Of a stretch of DNA of 64,000 nt, positions 27,588 through 36,467 are shown piece after piece. The translations under genes and the position numbers were made by a program. The notes below the pieces were generated by a model. It ran no database searches. It saw only the letters and a list, made by a program, of their open reading frames with translations, and had not been told where the DNA came from. Origin of the DNA: Blautia sp. SC05B48 (lineage in GTDB: Bacteria; Bacillota; Clostridia; Lachnospirales; Lachnospiraceae); assembly GCF_005848555.1 (NCBI RefSeq), contig NZ_CP040518.1, positions 124,001 through 188,000 on the forward strand. Reading direction: 5' to 3'. The stretch's first letter is position 1, and every line of letters starts with the position of its first letter.

Positions 27588-28707
27588 GATAATCCTTCAG
27601 CTTGCGGCTGCGGCTGGGATGACGCAGCTTGCGCAGAGCTTTTGCCTCGATCTGACGGATACGCTCTCTTGTGACATTGAACTCTTTACCAACTTCCTCC
27701 AGAGTTCTGGCACGTCCGTCGTCCAGTCCGAAACGGAGGCGGAGAACCTTCTGCTCACGGTCAGTAAGCGTACTTAAGACTTCTACCAGCTGCTCCTTCA
27801 GAAGTGTAAATGCAGCTGCATCTGCTGGTACCGGAACATTATCATCCTGGATGAAATCGCCAAGATGACTGTCTTCCTCCTCACCGATAGGAGTTTCCAG
27901 AGATACCGGCTCCTGGGAGATCTTAAGGATCTCACGTACACGGTCCACCGGCATGTCCATCTCCTCAGCGATCTCCTCCGGCGTAGGTTCACGTCCAAGC
28001 TCCTGGAGCAGCTGACGGGAAACACGGATCAGCTTGTTAATAGTCTCAACCATATGCACAGGGATACGGATGGTACGTGCCTGATCTGCAATGGCTCTTG
28101 TGATAGCCTGACGGATCCACCAGGTTGCATAGGTACTGAACTTGTAGCCTTTTCTGTAATCAAATTTTTCAACGGCTTTGATAAGACCAAGATTTCCCTC
28201 CTGGATCAGATCAAGGAACAGCATTCCACGTCCAACATAACGCTTTGCAATGCTGACAACAAGACGGAGATTGGCTTCTGCCAGACGTTTCTTGGCAGCT
28301 TCATCACCCTTTTCCATTCTCTTGGCAAGCTCGATCTCCTCATCTGCACTTAACAGACTGACTTTACCGATCTCTTTCAGGTACATACGGACCGGATCCT
28401 CAATGCTGACACCTTCCGGTACAGAGAGGTCGATCTTATCAAGCTCTACCTCTTCTTCATCTTCCATCCCATCCATATCCATATCGTTATCAAGGAGGAG
28501 TTCGTCACCGCTGTTTTCTGTGATACGGAGAACGTCCACACCGCTGGCCTCCAGGAAGTCAAAAACCTTCTCCATCTGATCCACTTCCAGTGGAGAGTCC
28601 TTGAAAAAGTCGCTGATCTCCTGATATTCCAGCACATTCTTTTTCTTTTTCGCAAGTTCAAGAAGCTCTACAAGTTTCTCGCTGAATTTTGCCATATTCA
28701 TTTCCAT
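27580..28707 (-). CDS. rpoD: RNA polymerase primary sigma factor
   Basis: 375 residues, the short Firmicute SigA form. Region 1.2 begins with [11 protein letters not shown], region 2 has the -10 recognition segment with [17 protein letters not shown], and region 4.2 ends with the helix-turn-helix [17 protein letters not shown] that contacts -35 elements. An acidic stretch (about residues 70-95) lies before region 1.2. It follows dnaG by 39 bases in the classic macromolecular-synthesis order. Confidence 0.97.
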   Translation of the reverse strand: MEMNMAKFSEKLVELLELAKKKKNVLEYQEISDFFKDSPLEVDQMEKVFDFLEASGVDVLRITENSGDELLLDNDMDMDGMEDEEEVELDKIDLSVPEGVSIEDPVRMYLKEIGKVSLLSADEEIELAKRMEKGDEAAKKRLAEANLRLVVSIAKRYVGRGMLFLDLIQEGNLGLIKAVEKFDYRKGYKFSTYATWWIRQAITRAIADQARTIRIPVHMVETINKLIRVSRQLLQELGREPTPEEIAEEMDMPVDRVREILKISQEPVSLETPIGEEEDSHLGDFIQDDNVPVPADAAAFTLLKEQLVEVLSTLTDREQKVLRLRFGLDDGRARTLEEVGKEFNVTRERIRQIEAKALRKLRHPSRSRKLKDYLD

Positions 28708-28746
28708 AGGTGCTCTATACCTCCATATAGTGTTTATATTTTATCC

Positions 28747-30540
28747 TTAATTGAAAGAAATATGCAGCTGCTGCCTCTTTCTTCCAAGGTCTTCCAGTTC
28801 TTTTTTTGCTTTTATCAGTTCCTGAAGCCCGGTCATGTCTGACGGATCCCAGGTACGGTTTTTTTCTTTGAGGCTTTCTTCCTTGATCCGAAGCAGCGCA
28901 TCGGAAAAAGCCCTCTGCTGTTCTCCTTCGTTTTCCAGATGAATGGTAGCGTTAAAAAGAGATGCCACCTCCCGCTGCTCCTCACTGTCTGTAAAGGCGT
29001 TGAGAAGCTTTCCCGGATTGGTCTCTCCTTCCTTATGCTGGTCAAACAGCATCTGGGCTACCTCTTTATACAGCGGTACCACAAAATCGGAAGGGGAAAT
29101 GTATTTTTCCACCTGTTCGAAAATACCCGGATAATTCACAAGCCAGGTCAGCATCAGCTTCTGCGCTTTGTCTGCGGCGGATTCCTTTTTCTTTGTTTCC
29201 GGAGTCCCGGACTTTGGCTGGATCCGTTTCTCTGCAGGCGTCCCCTTCAGAGCCAGTGTGTTGACCCTTTTCCGGATATCCTCCGTGCCCACTCCATAGC
29301 GTCCATATTCCTTTACGATGGCTTCTATATAAAGATTCCGCTCCAGTTCATCGGAAAGCTCCAGGAGCATCCCGGCACACCGCTCAAAAAACTGATTCTG
29401 TCCCTGGGGTGCATCCATGGCAAATTCCTGTTCCGCAATGTGCACACGGAACATAAAGCTGTCCATGGCCCGGTTCAGACGTTCCTCAAAGGCCTCCGCT
29501 CCTTCGTTCTTGATGAACTCGTCCGGATCCTTCCAGGGCTTCAGGCTTACTACCCTGGACGTGACTCCCGCCTCCCGCAGGATCGGGATCGCACGAAGTG
29601 CTGCCCGGATTCCTGCACCGTCACTGTCATAAAGAAGCAGAACTTCCTTGGTGTAACGTTTCACAAGACTTGCATGTCCGGAGGTCAGTGCAGTTCCAAG
29701 CGACGCCACTGCATTGGTAAAGCCAGCCTGATGCATGGCGATCACATCCATATATCCCTCACAAAGGATCAGATAATTCTTCCTGGTGGTCCTGGCCACA
29801 TTCAGCCCGTAAAGATTCCGGCTCTTATCAAAGATCTTCGTCTCCGGTGAATTCAGGTACTTGGGCTTGCCATCTCCCATGACACGACCTCCAAAACCAA
29901 TGACCCGGTTGTTTACATCCATGATCGGGAAGATCACACGGTTCCAGAACTTATCATACATGCCTCGCCGCTCATCTACATTGAACAGGCCGGATTCCCT
30001 GAGAAGTTCATCACTGTAGCCCTTACCCTTAAGATATTTGTACAGATCATCACTATACTTGTCTGAATATCCAAGACCAAATTTACGGATGGTTTCCTCG
30101 GAGAGACCTCTTCCCGTGAGATATCCGTAAGCCGTCTTTCCGCCTTCTCTCCGGAGCTGATAATAAAAATACTGTGCTGCCAGCTTGTTGATCTCCAGAA
30201 GATTTGCTCTCTGTTCTGCTTTTTCTCTGGCTTCTCTGGAATACTCGATCTTCGGAAGCTCTACCCCTGCCCGGTCAGCCAGATGTGACAAAGCCTCACC
30301 AAACGAGTAATTCTCATACTCCATGATAAAATTGTATACGTTTCCTCCTGCCCCGCAGCCAAAGCAGTAATACATCTGCTTGGATGGTGTTACGGAAAAG
30401 GAAGGGGTTTTTTCATTATGGAAGGGACACAGCCCAAAATAGGAACTCCCCCTCCGTGTCAGTTTCACATACTGGGATATCACGTCTACAATGTCATTTT
30501 TCATTCGGACTTCTTCTATGATGTCATCTGAATATCGCAT
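28747..30540 (-). CDS. dnaG: DNA primase
   Basis: 597 residues. N-terminal zinc-binding domain with CPFHNEKTPSF and CFGCGAGG, RNA polymerase domain with the TOPRIM motifs LCEGYMDVIA and YDSDGAG, and a C-terminal domain for helicase binding. It lays RNA primers at the replication fork. Preceded by dgt (19-base gap) and followed by rpoD. Confidence 0.97.
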   Translation of the reverse strand: MRYSDDIIEEVRMKNDIVDVISQYVKLTRRGSSYFGLCPFHNEKTPSFSVTPSKQMYYCFGCGAGGNVYNFIMEYENYSFGEALSHLADRAGVELPKIEYSREAREKAEQRANLLEINKLAAQYFYYQLRREGGKTAYGYLTGRGLSEETIRKFGLGYSDKYSDDLYKYLKGKGYSDELLRESGLFNVDERRGMYDKFWNRVIFPIMDVNNRVIGFGGRVMGDGKPKYLNSPETKIFDKSRNLYGLNVARTTRKNYLILCEGYMDVIAMHQAGFTNAVASLGTALTSGHASLVKRYTKEVLLLYDSDGAGIRAALRAIPILREAGVTSRVVSLKPWKDPDEFIKNEGAEAFEERLNRAMDSFMFRVHIAEQEFAMDAPQGQNQFFERCAGMLLELSDELERNLYIEAIVKEYGRYGVGTEDIRKRVNTLALKGTPAEKRIQPKSGTPETKKKESAADKAQKLMLTWLVNYPGIFEQVEKYISPSDFVVPLYKEVAQMLFDQHKEGETNPGKLLNAFTDSEEQREVASLFNATIHLENEGEQQRAFSDALLRIKEESLKEKNRTWDPSDMTGLQELIKAKKELEDLGRKRQQLHISFN

Positions 30541-30559
30541 GCTTATCCCTCTTTTCCAT

Positions 30560-31570
30560 TTAATAGACCTCCCAGGCTCTCGGTATATAGATCTCCCTGA
30601 ATTTCTCCATGGAATACTGATCCGTCATTCCCGAAATATAATCACATACTGCCTGTCCCTTAGGTACTCCCCGGTATTCCACCAGTTCCCTGTATTCCCG
30701 GGACATTGCCTCCGGATGGTCGGTATAATATCCGTACAGTTCACTCAGCATCTGGATCACTTTATCCTCTTCTTTCCTGGCAACCGGATTCTCATAGACA
30801 TTCCGGAACATCAGCGCCCGAAGCTCCATCATCGCCTCAAAAACATCCGGCGACATGGAGATGCTGTCTTTCCCCATACTGTTCTCTATAATATTATGTA
30901 CGAAAGTATTCAGCCGTTCTCTCGTGGTATAGCCCAGAAAAGTTCTCATTGTGACCGGAATATCATCTTCTGTGATGATCCCTGCCCGCTGGGCATCGTC
31001 CATATCATGGTGGATATAGGCGATCTTGTCAGAAAAACGTACCACCTGTCCTTCCAGTGTGAAAGGATTTCCGCTGGTGCGGTGATTCATGATCCCATTG
31101 CGGACTTCCCAGGTAAGGTTCAGCCCGTTTCCGTTTTTCTCCAGTACTTCCACAACCCGGACGCTCTGCTTATAGTGGGCAAAGCCACCCGGATGTACCT
31201 GATCCAGCGCTCTCTCTCCTGCATGTCCAAAAGGCGTATGCCCCAGATCATGTCCCAGAGCGATCGCTTCCACCAGATCTTCATTTAAGCGAAGTGCCTT
31301 GGCAATAGTCCGGGCGATCTGCGATACCTCCAGTGTATGTGTCAGTCTGGTCCGGTAATGATCTCCCTGTGGTGCCAGAAACACCTGTGTCTTATCCTTC
31401 ATACGGCGAAAAGCCTTACAGTGAAGGATCCTGTCTCTGTCTCTCTGATACGTTGTCCGCACATCGCATTCCTCTTCCGGGTGCTCCCGGCCTCTGGTAT
31501 CTGCGCTGTGCGAAGCATAAGGACTCAAAAGCTCCCGTTCTCTCTGTTCCATGCTCTCTCTGATGTTCAT
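30560..31570 (-). CDS. dgt: dGTPase-like HD hydrolase
   Basis: 336 residues. HD-domain phosphohydrolase with RLTHTLEVSQIA and ALGHDLGHTPFGHAGE, the metal-binding residues of deoxyguanosinetriphosphate triphosphohydrolases. It would cut dNTPs to the nucleoside and triphosphate. I use the ATG at 31570, eight bases after GGAGG, rather than a GTG that is part of that ribosome site. It is the first gene of the cluster with dnaG and rpoD. A TATAAT hexamer lies upstream but without a good -35. Confidence 0.93.
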   Translation of the reverse strand: MNIRESMEQRERELLSPYASHSADTRGREHPEEECDVRTTYQRDRDRILHCKAFRRMKDKTQVFLAPQGDHYRTRLTHTLEVSQIARTIAKALRLNEDLVEAIALGHDLGHTPFGHAGERALDQVHPGGFAHYKQSVRVVEVLEKNGNGLNLTWEVRNGIMNHRTSGNPFTLEGQVVRFSDKIAYIHHDMDDAQRAGIITEDDIPVTMRTFLGYTTRERLNTFVHNIIENSMGKDSISMSPDVFEAMMELRALMFRNVYENPVARKEEDKVIQMLSELYGYYTDHPEAMSREYRELVEYRGVPKGQAVCDYISGMTDQYSMEKFREIYIPRAWEVY

Positions 31571-31821
31571 AAGCATTTCCTCCACAGTCTGACAAACAGC
31601 GGCGACAAAATACCCTCTGTTAATTATATTCTACACAAAACCACAAATTCCTCTTTTCTGAAAAAATAATTCAAAAAATATTGGAGTTACGGTCTGATCA
31701 GCCCTTAAGATGTCCAAAATTATCCTATTGTATATGAAATGAATACAAATATATCACGGAAATCTTCCATTTCAGCTTCTCCGTCAGTACAGGCAGGCAA
31801 TAATTTACTTTCATATAGCCA

Positions 31822-31852
31822 AAAACAGAGCTGCGATTCACAGCTCTGTTTT
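31822..31852 (-). terminator. terminator after the tRNA-Leu pair
   Basis: 12-bp stem AAAACAGAGCTG (31822-31833) with CAGCTCTGTTTT (31841-31852), followed on the minus strand by TTTTTGG; ends transcription of the two tRNA genes before dgt. Confidence 0.8.
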
Positions 31853-31859
31853 AAAGTCA

Positions 31860-31944
31860 TGCGGAAGATGGGACTTGAACCCACACAAGCGCAATGCTTA
31901 CAAGATCCTTAGTCTTGCTCGTCTGCCAGTTCCGACACTTCCGC
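31860..31944 (-). tRNA. tRNA-Leu (anticodon AAG), copy 1
   Basis: 85-base class II cloverleaf: acceptor GCGGAAG/CTTCCGC with discriminator A, anticodon arm CAAGA-CTAAGGA-TCTTG giving anticodon AAG, long variable arm with stem AAGC/GCTT. CCA is not encoded. It differs from copies 2 and 3 only by a compensatory pair in the variable arm (A-T for G-C). No own promoter is seen; it follows copy 2. Confidence 0.93.
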
Positions 31945-31971
31945 ATATCGCATTTCATTGGAAACTTCCAA

Positions 31972-32056
31972 TGCGGAAGATGGGACTTGAACCCACACGA
32001 GCGCAATGCTCACAAGATCCTTAGTCTTGCTCGTCTGCCAGTTCCGACACTTCCGC
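31972..32056 (-). tRNA. tRNA-Leu (anticodon AAG), copy 2
   Basis: Same 85-base cloverleaf and AAG anticodon as copy 1, with variable-arm stem GAGC/GCTC. It is part of a direct repeat that also includes its promoter (see 34249-34411). Confidence 0.93.
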
Positions 32057-32106
32057 ATGACCGCATTTCCTTGGGATTTTTTATTTTCTCCCTCGCGACA
32101 AGTGAT

Positions 32107-32135
32107 AGTATAGCAAAGTGGATCTTGTATGTCAA
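32107..32135 (-). promoter_or_regulatory. tRNA-Leu promoter (copies 2 and 1)
   Basis: Minus strand TTGACA (32135-32130), 17-bp spacer, TATACT (32112-32107): a near-consensus sigma-A promoter. Confidence 0.85.
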
Positions 32136-32136
32136 C

Positions 32137-32813
32137 ACCTTTTTTCAAAAGTTTTGTATTTTCTTGTTTTTTCTGTTATTTTGTCACTTTTATCTTTGGC
32201 CCTGCTCCTTTTGCTTTCAGGAGTTTTTTGTATGCAGTTACTTTGGATGCCGGCACTTTGAACGTACAGTTGGAATGTTTTCTATCCTGTATTTCCTTTT
32301 GAAAGAAAAAGCGCCCACTTCTGTCACAGATTCCCACACACCACATACAAAAAAGAATCCCGCCTGCAAAGGATATCCTGTAACAGAATCAACCGTGCTT
32401 ACAAACAGCAATCATCCAAACGGCAGATCCGATTCAAAAAAAAACAGCATTCCTCTTTCTATTATCGACCGAAAAAAGATATCTCTGGCATACTATCCTA
32501 TGCAAAAGAAGGAATCCGGCTGTGATTCCGGACAAAGAGAGATTATACTCATTTTTTATTGCATTGTCTCGATGTGCTTTACTGTTGTTCCATTTGGTCA
32601 GGGATTTAAGGATATGTCTCCACCGACAAAAGAACTCATGAAGCTAACGCTGGCTCACGGTGGTCATCCGGTGCTTCTGTCTACGATGATAGAGGCATTC
32701 CCTTCTTATAAAATGCAAAAATTGTCGAATTTTAATAGTTTCTGCATTTCAGTGCATAAACTTGTTTTTTCTGTAAGTTTATGCTATACTCTTTTCACAA
32801 GGAGGAATGCCAA
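32137..32813. other. AT-rich stretch without a supported gene; promoter of the DUF4143 ATPase gene at its end
   Basis: Most of this segment has no convincing gene: an open plus-strand frame exists but begins inside the tRNA genes, has no ribosome site and no recognisable domain. At the right end is a promoter for the next gene: TTGTTT, 17-bp spacer, TATACT (about 32763-32791), then AAGGAGG before the ATG. The base composition is lower in GC than neighbouring genes, which suggests imported DNA. Confidence 0.5.
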
Positions 32814-34133
32814 ATGATAGATACTCACGAACTCAAAAAAAGAGATTTATACTTAAATAAGATTATAGCATTTCAAGATACCGAGCCAGTTAAGGTTGTA
32901 ACTGGAATTCGTAGATGTGGCAAGTCCAGCCTACTCAAACTAATGACTATTCATTTGAAAGAAACCGGAATCACAGACAACCAGATCCTTGAAATGAATT
33001 TTGAGTCACATAAATTTAAGAACATGACTAGCGATTCTCTCTACGAATACGTCAAGCAGCACATCCAGCCAGATAAAAGAATGTACCTTTTCTTTGATGA
33101 GGTTCAACGGGTTCCTAACTGGGAGGATGCAATCAACTCTTTCCGTATTGACTTCAATTGCGATATCTATGTCACTGGTTCGAATGCTTATATGCTCTCC
33201 TCTGAATATGCTACCTATTTATCAGGCAGATGCGTAGAGATAAAGATGCTTCCATTGTCTTTCTCTGAATTTTTAACATTCCATGATTTTGAAATAAGAG
33301 AAACCAAAAGTGCGTTAGGTGGCACACGCAAGCAAGCATTTGATAAAACCGGCGAACACTATGAACTCCGAGAGGTTTTCGATGCTTACATGCGTTTTGG
33401 CGGAATGCCGGGAATTGCTGATGTTGGACTGGACCAAGAAAAGGCTCTGGTGCTACTTGAGGGTATCTACTCAACTGTTATTATGAGAGATATTCTCGAA
33501 CGTGAAAATCGCAGAGGTCAAAAGAGAATCACCGACCCTGTGCTTTTGAAAAAGATTGTCATGTTTCTTGCAGATAACATCGGAAGCAGTATTTCTGTTT
33601 CTTCCATTGGCAACACCTTAGTTAATGAAGGTCTTCTAGAAGATGGAAAGCGAAAAGGAACTCCAAGCGCTCACACCGTTCAGGCCTATGTGAATGCACT
33701 ACTGGAAGCATACTTCTTCTATGACATCAAGAGATTTGATATTAAAGGAAAGGAATTCTTACGTACTCTTGGAAAATATTACATCGTTGATATCGGACTT
33801 AGAAACTATCTGCTTGGATTCAGAGACCGTGATAGCGGACATGCAATAGAAAATGTTGTTTACTTTGAACTGCTACGTAGAGGCTATGATGTCTCTATCG
33901 GCAAAGTGGATAATTCCGAAGTGGATTTTATCGCAACAAAAGTAGATGACAAACTTTATGTTCAGGTCACAGAATCCATGACCAGCGAAGATGTTCGCAA
34001 ACGCGAATTAGCACCACTCCAGAAAATCAGCGATAACTACGAAAAAATAGTTCTATCCTTAAATACCGGAATGGATTCTTCCTACGATGGTATTAAATCC
34101 ATCAACTTGATTGATTGGTTGATTTCAGAATAA
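32814..34133 (+). CDS. AAA ATPase with C-terminal DUF4143 domain
   Basis: 439 residues. Walker A GIRRCGKSS at 31-39 (the GxRRxGKT form of the AAA_14 family), Walker B YLFFDEVQ at about 92-99, sensor TGSNAYML, and LSFSEF downstream. The C-terminal part is DUF4143, with EVDFIATKVDDKLYVQV resembling the core of PD-(D/E)XK nuclease folds. Such proteins are frequent, variable accessory genes in bacteria and archaea; no activity is established. The start follows AAGGAGG by eight bases. It lies between two copies of a tRNA-Leu repeat and is richer in A/T codons than its neighbours, so I infer acquisition by transfer. Confidence 0.88.
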   Translation: MIDTHELKKRDLYLNKIIAFQDTEPVKVVTGIRRCGKSSLLKLMTIHLKETGITDNQILEMNFESHKFKNMTSDSLYEYVKQHIQPDKRMYLFFDEVQRVPNWEDAINSFRIDFNCDIYVTGSNAYMLSSEYATYLSGRCVEIKMLPLSFSEFLTFHDFEIRETKSALGGTRKQAFDKTGEHYELREVFDAYMRFGGMPGIADVGLDQEKALVLLEGIYSTVIMRDILERENRRGQKRITDPVLLKKIVMFLADNIGSSISVSSIGNTLVNEGLLEDGKRKGTPSAHTVQAYVNALLEAYFFYDIKRFDIKGKEFLRTLGKYYIVDIGLRNYLLGFRDRDSGHAIENVVYFELLRRGYDVSIGKVDNSEVDFIATKVDDKLYVQVTESMTSEDVRKRELAPLQKISDNYEKIVLSLNTGMDSSYDGIKSINLIDWLISE

Positions 34134-34248
34134 AAAAGAAATTTTTAAGAAGGGGCTGTCCTGAAAATGTAGTTCAGCGATAACCTATAGATAAGCAAAA
34201 CAAAAAGCCCCGTAAACCATCAGATTTACAAGGCTCTCAAAATAATAA

Positions 34249-34333
34249 TGCGGAAGATGGGACTTGAACCCACACGAGCGCAATGCTCACAAGATCCTTA
34301 GTCTTGCTCGTCTGCCAGTTCCGACACTTCCGC
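34249..34333 (-). tRNA. tRNA-Leu (anticodon AAG), copy 3
   Basis: 85 bases, identical in anticodon and variable arm to copy 2, with its own promoter upstream. About 2.2 kb from copies 1 and 2. Confidence 0.93.
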
Positions 34334-34382
34334 ATATCGCATTTCTTTGGGATTTTTTATTCTCTCCCTCGCGACAAGTGAT

Positions 34383-34411
34383 AGTATAGCAAAGTGCTTT
34401 TTGTATGTCAA
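34383..34411 (-). promoter_or_regulatory. tRNA-Leu copy 3 promoter
   Basis: Minus strand TTGACA (34411-34406), 17-bp spacer, TATACT (34388-34383). Confidence 0.85.
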
Positions 34412-34540
34412 CAGTTTTTTCTAAAAAAATCCAAAAATATTTTTTGTTTATACAATTAATACATTTCGTTCAATAACAATCTGAGACAGCTAATTTTTCA
34501 TCCCAGAATTTATACTACGACACCGGTTACGCCTCAGTCG

Positions 34541-34573
34541 TAAAAAGAGCAGCCTCTTCAAAAAGGCCGCCCT
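34541..34573 (-). terminator. terminator after the cupin gene
   Basis: Minus strand AGGGCGGCCTTT (34573-34562) pairs with AGAGGCTGCTCT (34557-34546) with G-U pairs, then TTTT. Confidence 0.7.
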
Positions 34574-34604
34574 TCTGTCTCACTTCTGTTTTTTTCTATA
34601 TGGA

Positions 34605-34931
34605 TCAGTCAAAAATGATCAGTGCCATGAACACAAGATCTGTGTCGCCTGTATTTGTAAGACCATGTCCTTTTCCATCCGGTGTGATGGTGATGTCGCC
34701 GGCCTTTACCGGGCGTTTCACACCGTTATCGTCGTACTCGCCTTCACCGCTTAAGATATAGTAGGTTTCTGTCTCGCCATGATGCTCATGGTATCCCAGA
34801 GAACATCCTTTTTCGATGGTAACCTGTGCGTAAAGTCCGCATTTTCCCTTCAGCTCGTCTCCCTCAAGAATGTCTTTGATGATCACATGGCCTTTACCGC
34901 CGCACATATTTTCTACTCTTCTGATACCCAT
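34605..34931 (-). CDS. small cupin-domain protein
   Basis: 108 residues, one beta-barrel cupin. Metal-binding histidines appear in HEHHGETETYYILSGEG and the second motif in PDGKGHGLTNTGD. Proteins of this size may be isomerases, sensors or mannose-6-phosphate-isomerase-like, and nothing in the context narrows it. I use the ATG at 34931, eight bases after GGGG; an upstream frame of 38 codons lacks a ribosome site. It has its own terminator and stands alone. Confidence 0.85.
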   Translation of the reverse strand: MGIRRVENMCGGKGHVIIKDILEGDELKGKCGLYAQVTIEKGCSLGYHEHHGETETYYILSGEGEYDDNGVKRPVKAGDITITPDGKGHGLTNTGDTDLVFMALIIFD

Positions 34932-35183
34932 GATAAAATCCCCTTTCGTGATTGCGTAAATTTGTGAAATTTTATGAACACAGGCTTTCTGCGGCCTGTG
35001 CCTTACTTCCTGTACAATTATAAATGATATGATAAATTTTCGCAATCCTTATTGTTATTTTCACAAATTAACTTACAGGCAAATTTTCCCCACTGCTTAT
35101 TGCTTTTCGCAACCCTGCCGGGAGCTTCTTTGATCCAGATCAAGTGGATATTCGCAATGAAGCAGAATATTTCTTTGATTCGG

Positions 35184-35221
35184 TAAAAAAACGAAGCAGC
35201 TCTTTTACAAAGACCTGCTCC
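35184..35221 (-). terminator. terminator after dapL
   Basis: Minus strand GGAGCAG-G-TCTTT pairs with AAAGA-G-CTGCTTC across 35221-35193, followed by seven T. It ends the aspS-gatCAB-dapL operon. Confidence 0.85.
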
Positions 35222-35237
35222 GCAATTTATACTCATA

Positions 35238-36461
35238 TTACAGATTTTTAATTCTCTCAATTGCCTCAAGAGTATTCTCATAGCTTCCGAATGCTGTCAG
35301 ACGGAAATATCCCTCACCATGTGCACCAAAGCCTGAACCTGGTGTTCCTACGATGTGTGCTTTCTCAAGGAGATAATCAAAAAACTCCCAGGAGGTCATC
35401 TGATCCGGTGTTTTCAGCCAGATATATGGAGCATTTTTTCCACCGGACACGGAAAATCCTGCTGCGGAAAGGCCCTCGAGGATCGTCTTTGCATTACGCA
35501 TGTAATAAGCGATCTGCTCCTTCAGCTGTGCTTTTCCCTCCGGAGAGTAAACAGCCTCGCCTGCTCTCTGTACAATGTACGGAGCACCGTTAAACTTGGT
35601 TCCGTGGCGTCTTGCCCAGAGACTGTGAAGCTCTACGCCATCACGCACCAGTTCCTTCGGAACAACAGTAAATCCAAGACGAACGCCTGTAAAGCCAGCA
35701 TTTTTGGAAAAGCTTCGAAGCTCGATGGCACAGGTTCTCGCACCCTCGCACTCATAAATGCTGTGCGGGACATCCTCCTCAGAAATATATGCCTCATATG
35801 CTGCATCATAGATGATCACGCAGCCGTTTTTGTTGGCGTAGTCGACCCACTCCTGAAGAGCTGCCTTTGTGATAGCACCACCGGTGGGATTGTTCGGGAA
35901 GCAGAGATAGATCAGATCCGGTACCTCATCTGCCGGAATCTCCGGAAGGAAACCATTCTCCTCTTTGCAGGGCATGTAGATCACACCGTCAAAGTTCTCA
36001 CGCTCTTTGTTATAAAGGCCAGTACGTCCAGCCATAACGTTAGTATCTACATATACAGGATAAACCGGGTCGCAAACTGCAACCTTGTTATCCAGTCCGA
36101 AGATCTCCTGGATGTTTCCGGAATCACTTTTTGCTCCATCGGAAACAAAGATCTCGTCTGCGCTGATGTCGCAGCCTCTGGACTGATAATCATTTTTTGC
36201 AATGGCACTTCTTAAGAACTCATATCCGAGATCCGGAGCATATCCGTGGAAGGTTTCTGCGTGTGCCATCTCGTCTACGGATTTATGAAGGGCATCGATG
36301 ATCGCCGGTGCAAGGGGCTGTGTCACATCACCGATTCCAAGACTGATCACAGAATCCTTAAATTCCGGATTGGCCTCCTTATATGCGCTTACCTTCTTTG
36401 CGATATTGGAAAACAGATAGCTTCCCGGAAGTTTTAAATAATTCTGATTTACTGTAACCAT
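35238..36461 (-). CDS. dapL: LL-diaminopimelate aminotransferase
   Basis: 407 residues, class I/II PLP aminotransferase. The PLP lysine is in [15 protein letters not shown] and the cofactor Asp/Tyr region in YDAAYEAYI. It turns tetrahydrodipicolinate directly into LL-diaminopimelate for lysine and peptidoglycan. It is six bases after gatB, so it is the last gene of the aspS-gatC-gatA-gatB unit. AGGAG precedes the ATG. Confidence 0.94.
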   Translation of the reverse strand: MVTVNQNYLKLPGSYLFSNIAKKVSAYKEANPEFKDSVISLGIGDVTQPLAPAIIDALHKSVDEMAHAETFHGYAPDLGYEFLRSAIAKNDYQSRGCDISADEIFVSDGAKSDSGNIQEIFGLDNKVAVCDPVYPVYVDTNVMAGRTGLYNKERENFDGVIYMPCKEENGFLPEIPADEVPDLIYLCFPNNPTGGAITKAALQEWVDYANKNGCVIIYDAAYEAYISEEDVPHSIYECEGARTCAIELRSFSKNAGFTGVRLGFTVVPKELVRDGVELHSLWARRHGTKFNGAPYIVQRAGEAVYSPEGKAQLKEQIAYYMRNAKTILEGLSAAGFSVSGGKNAPYIWLKTPDQMTSWEFFDYLLEKAHIVGTPGSGFGAHGEGYFRLTAFGSYENTLEAIERIKNL

Positions 36462-36467
36462 AGTATT

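Larger units (their letters stand above)
31972..32135. repeat. direct repeat, first copy (tRNA-Leu plus promoter)
   Basis: This stretch and 34249-34411 carry the same tRNA gene, the same spacer (TCTCCCTCGCGACAAGTGAT and flanks) and the same promoter, with a few differences. They bracket about 2.1 kb that includes the DUF4143 ATPase gene. Confidence 0.85.
34249..34411. repeat. direct repeat, second copy (tRNA-Leu plus promoter)
   Basis: Matches 31972-32135 across the tRNA and its upstream region, including the promoter hexamers. Just before it, at about 34153, GGGGCTGTCCTGAAAA resembles ends of some insertion sequences, but no transposase is present. Confidence 0.85.

Noticed and set aside
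31894-32817. Plus-strand open frame of about 300 codons before the DUF4143 ATPase gene
   Set aside because: It starts inside two tRNA genes read on the other strand, has no ribosome site and no recognisable domain, and its end overlaps the real promoter and start of the ATPase gene.
34150-34215. GGGGCT...AGCCCC ends as a remnant insertion sequence
   Set aside because: The motif resembles IS ends, but there is no transposase, no second end with target duplication, and it may simply be the terminator of the ATPase gene.
31972-34411. tRNA-Leu repeats as attL/attR of an integrated element
   Set aside because: The repeats include the promoter and whole tRNA, not a 3'-end core, and there is no integrase or phage gene between them.
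35060-35235. Plus-strand relic-like frame (…FFDPDQVDIRNEAEYFF…) after dapL
   Set aside because: No start codon, and its 3' half coincides with the strong dapL terminator; it may be a decayed gene but there is not enough to say so.
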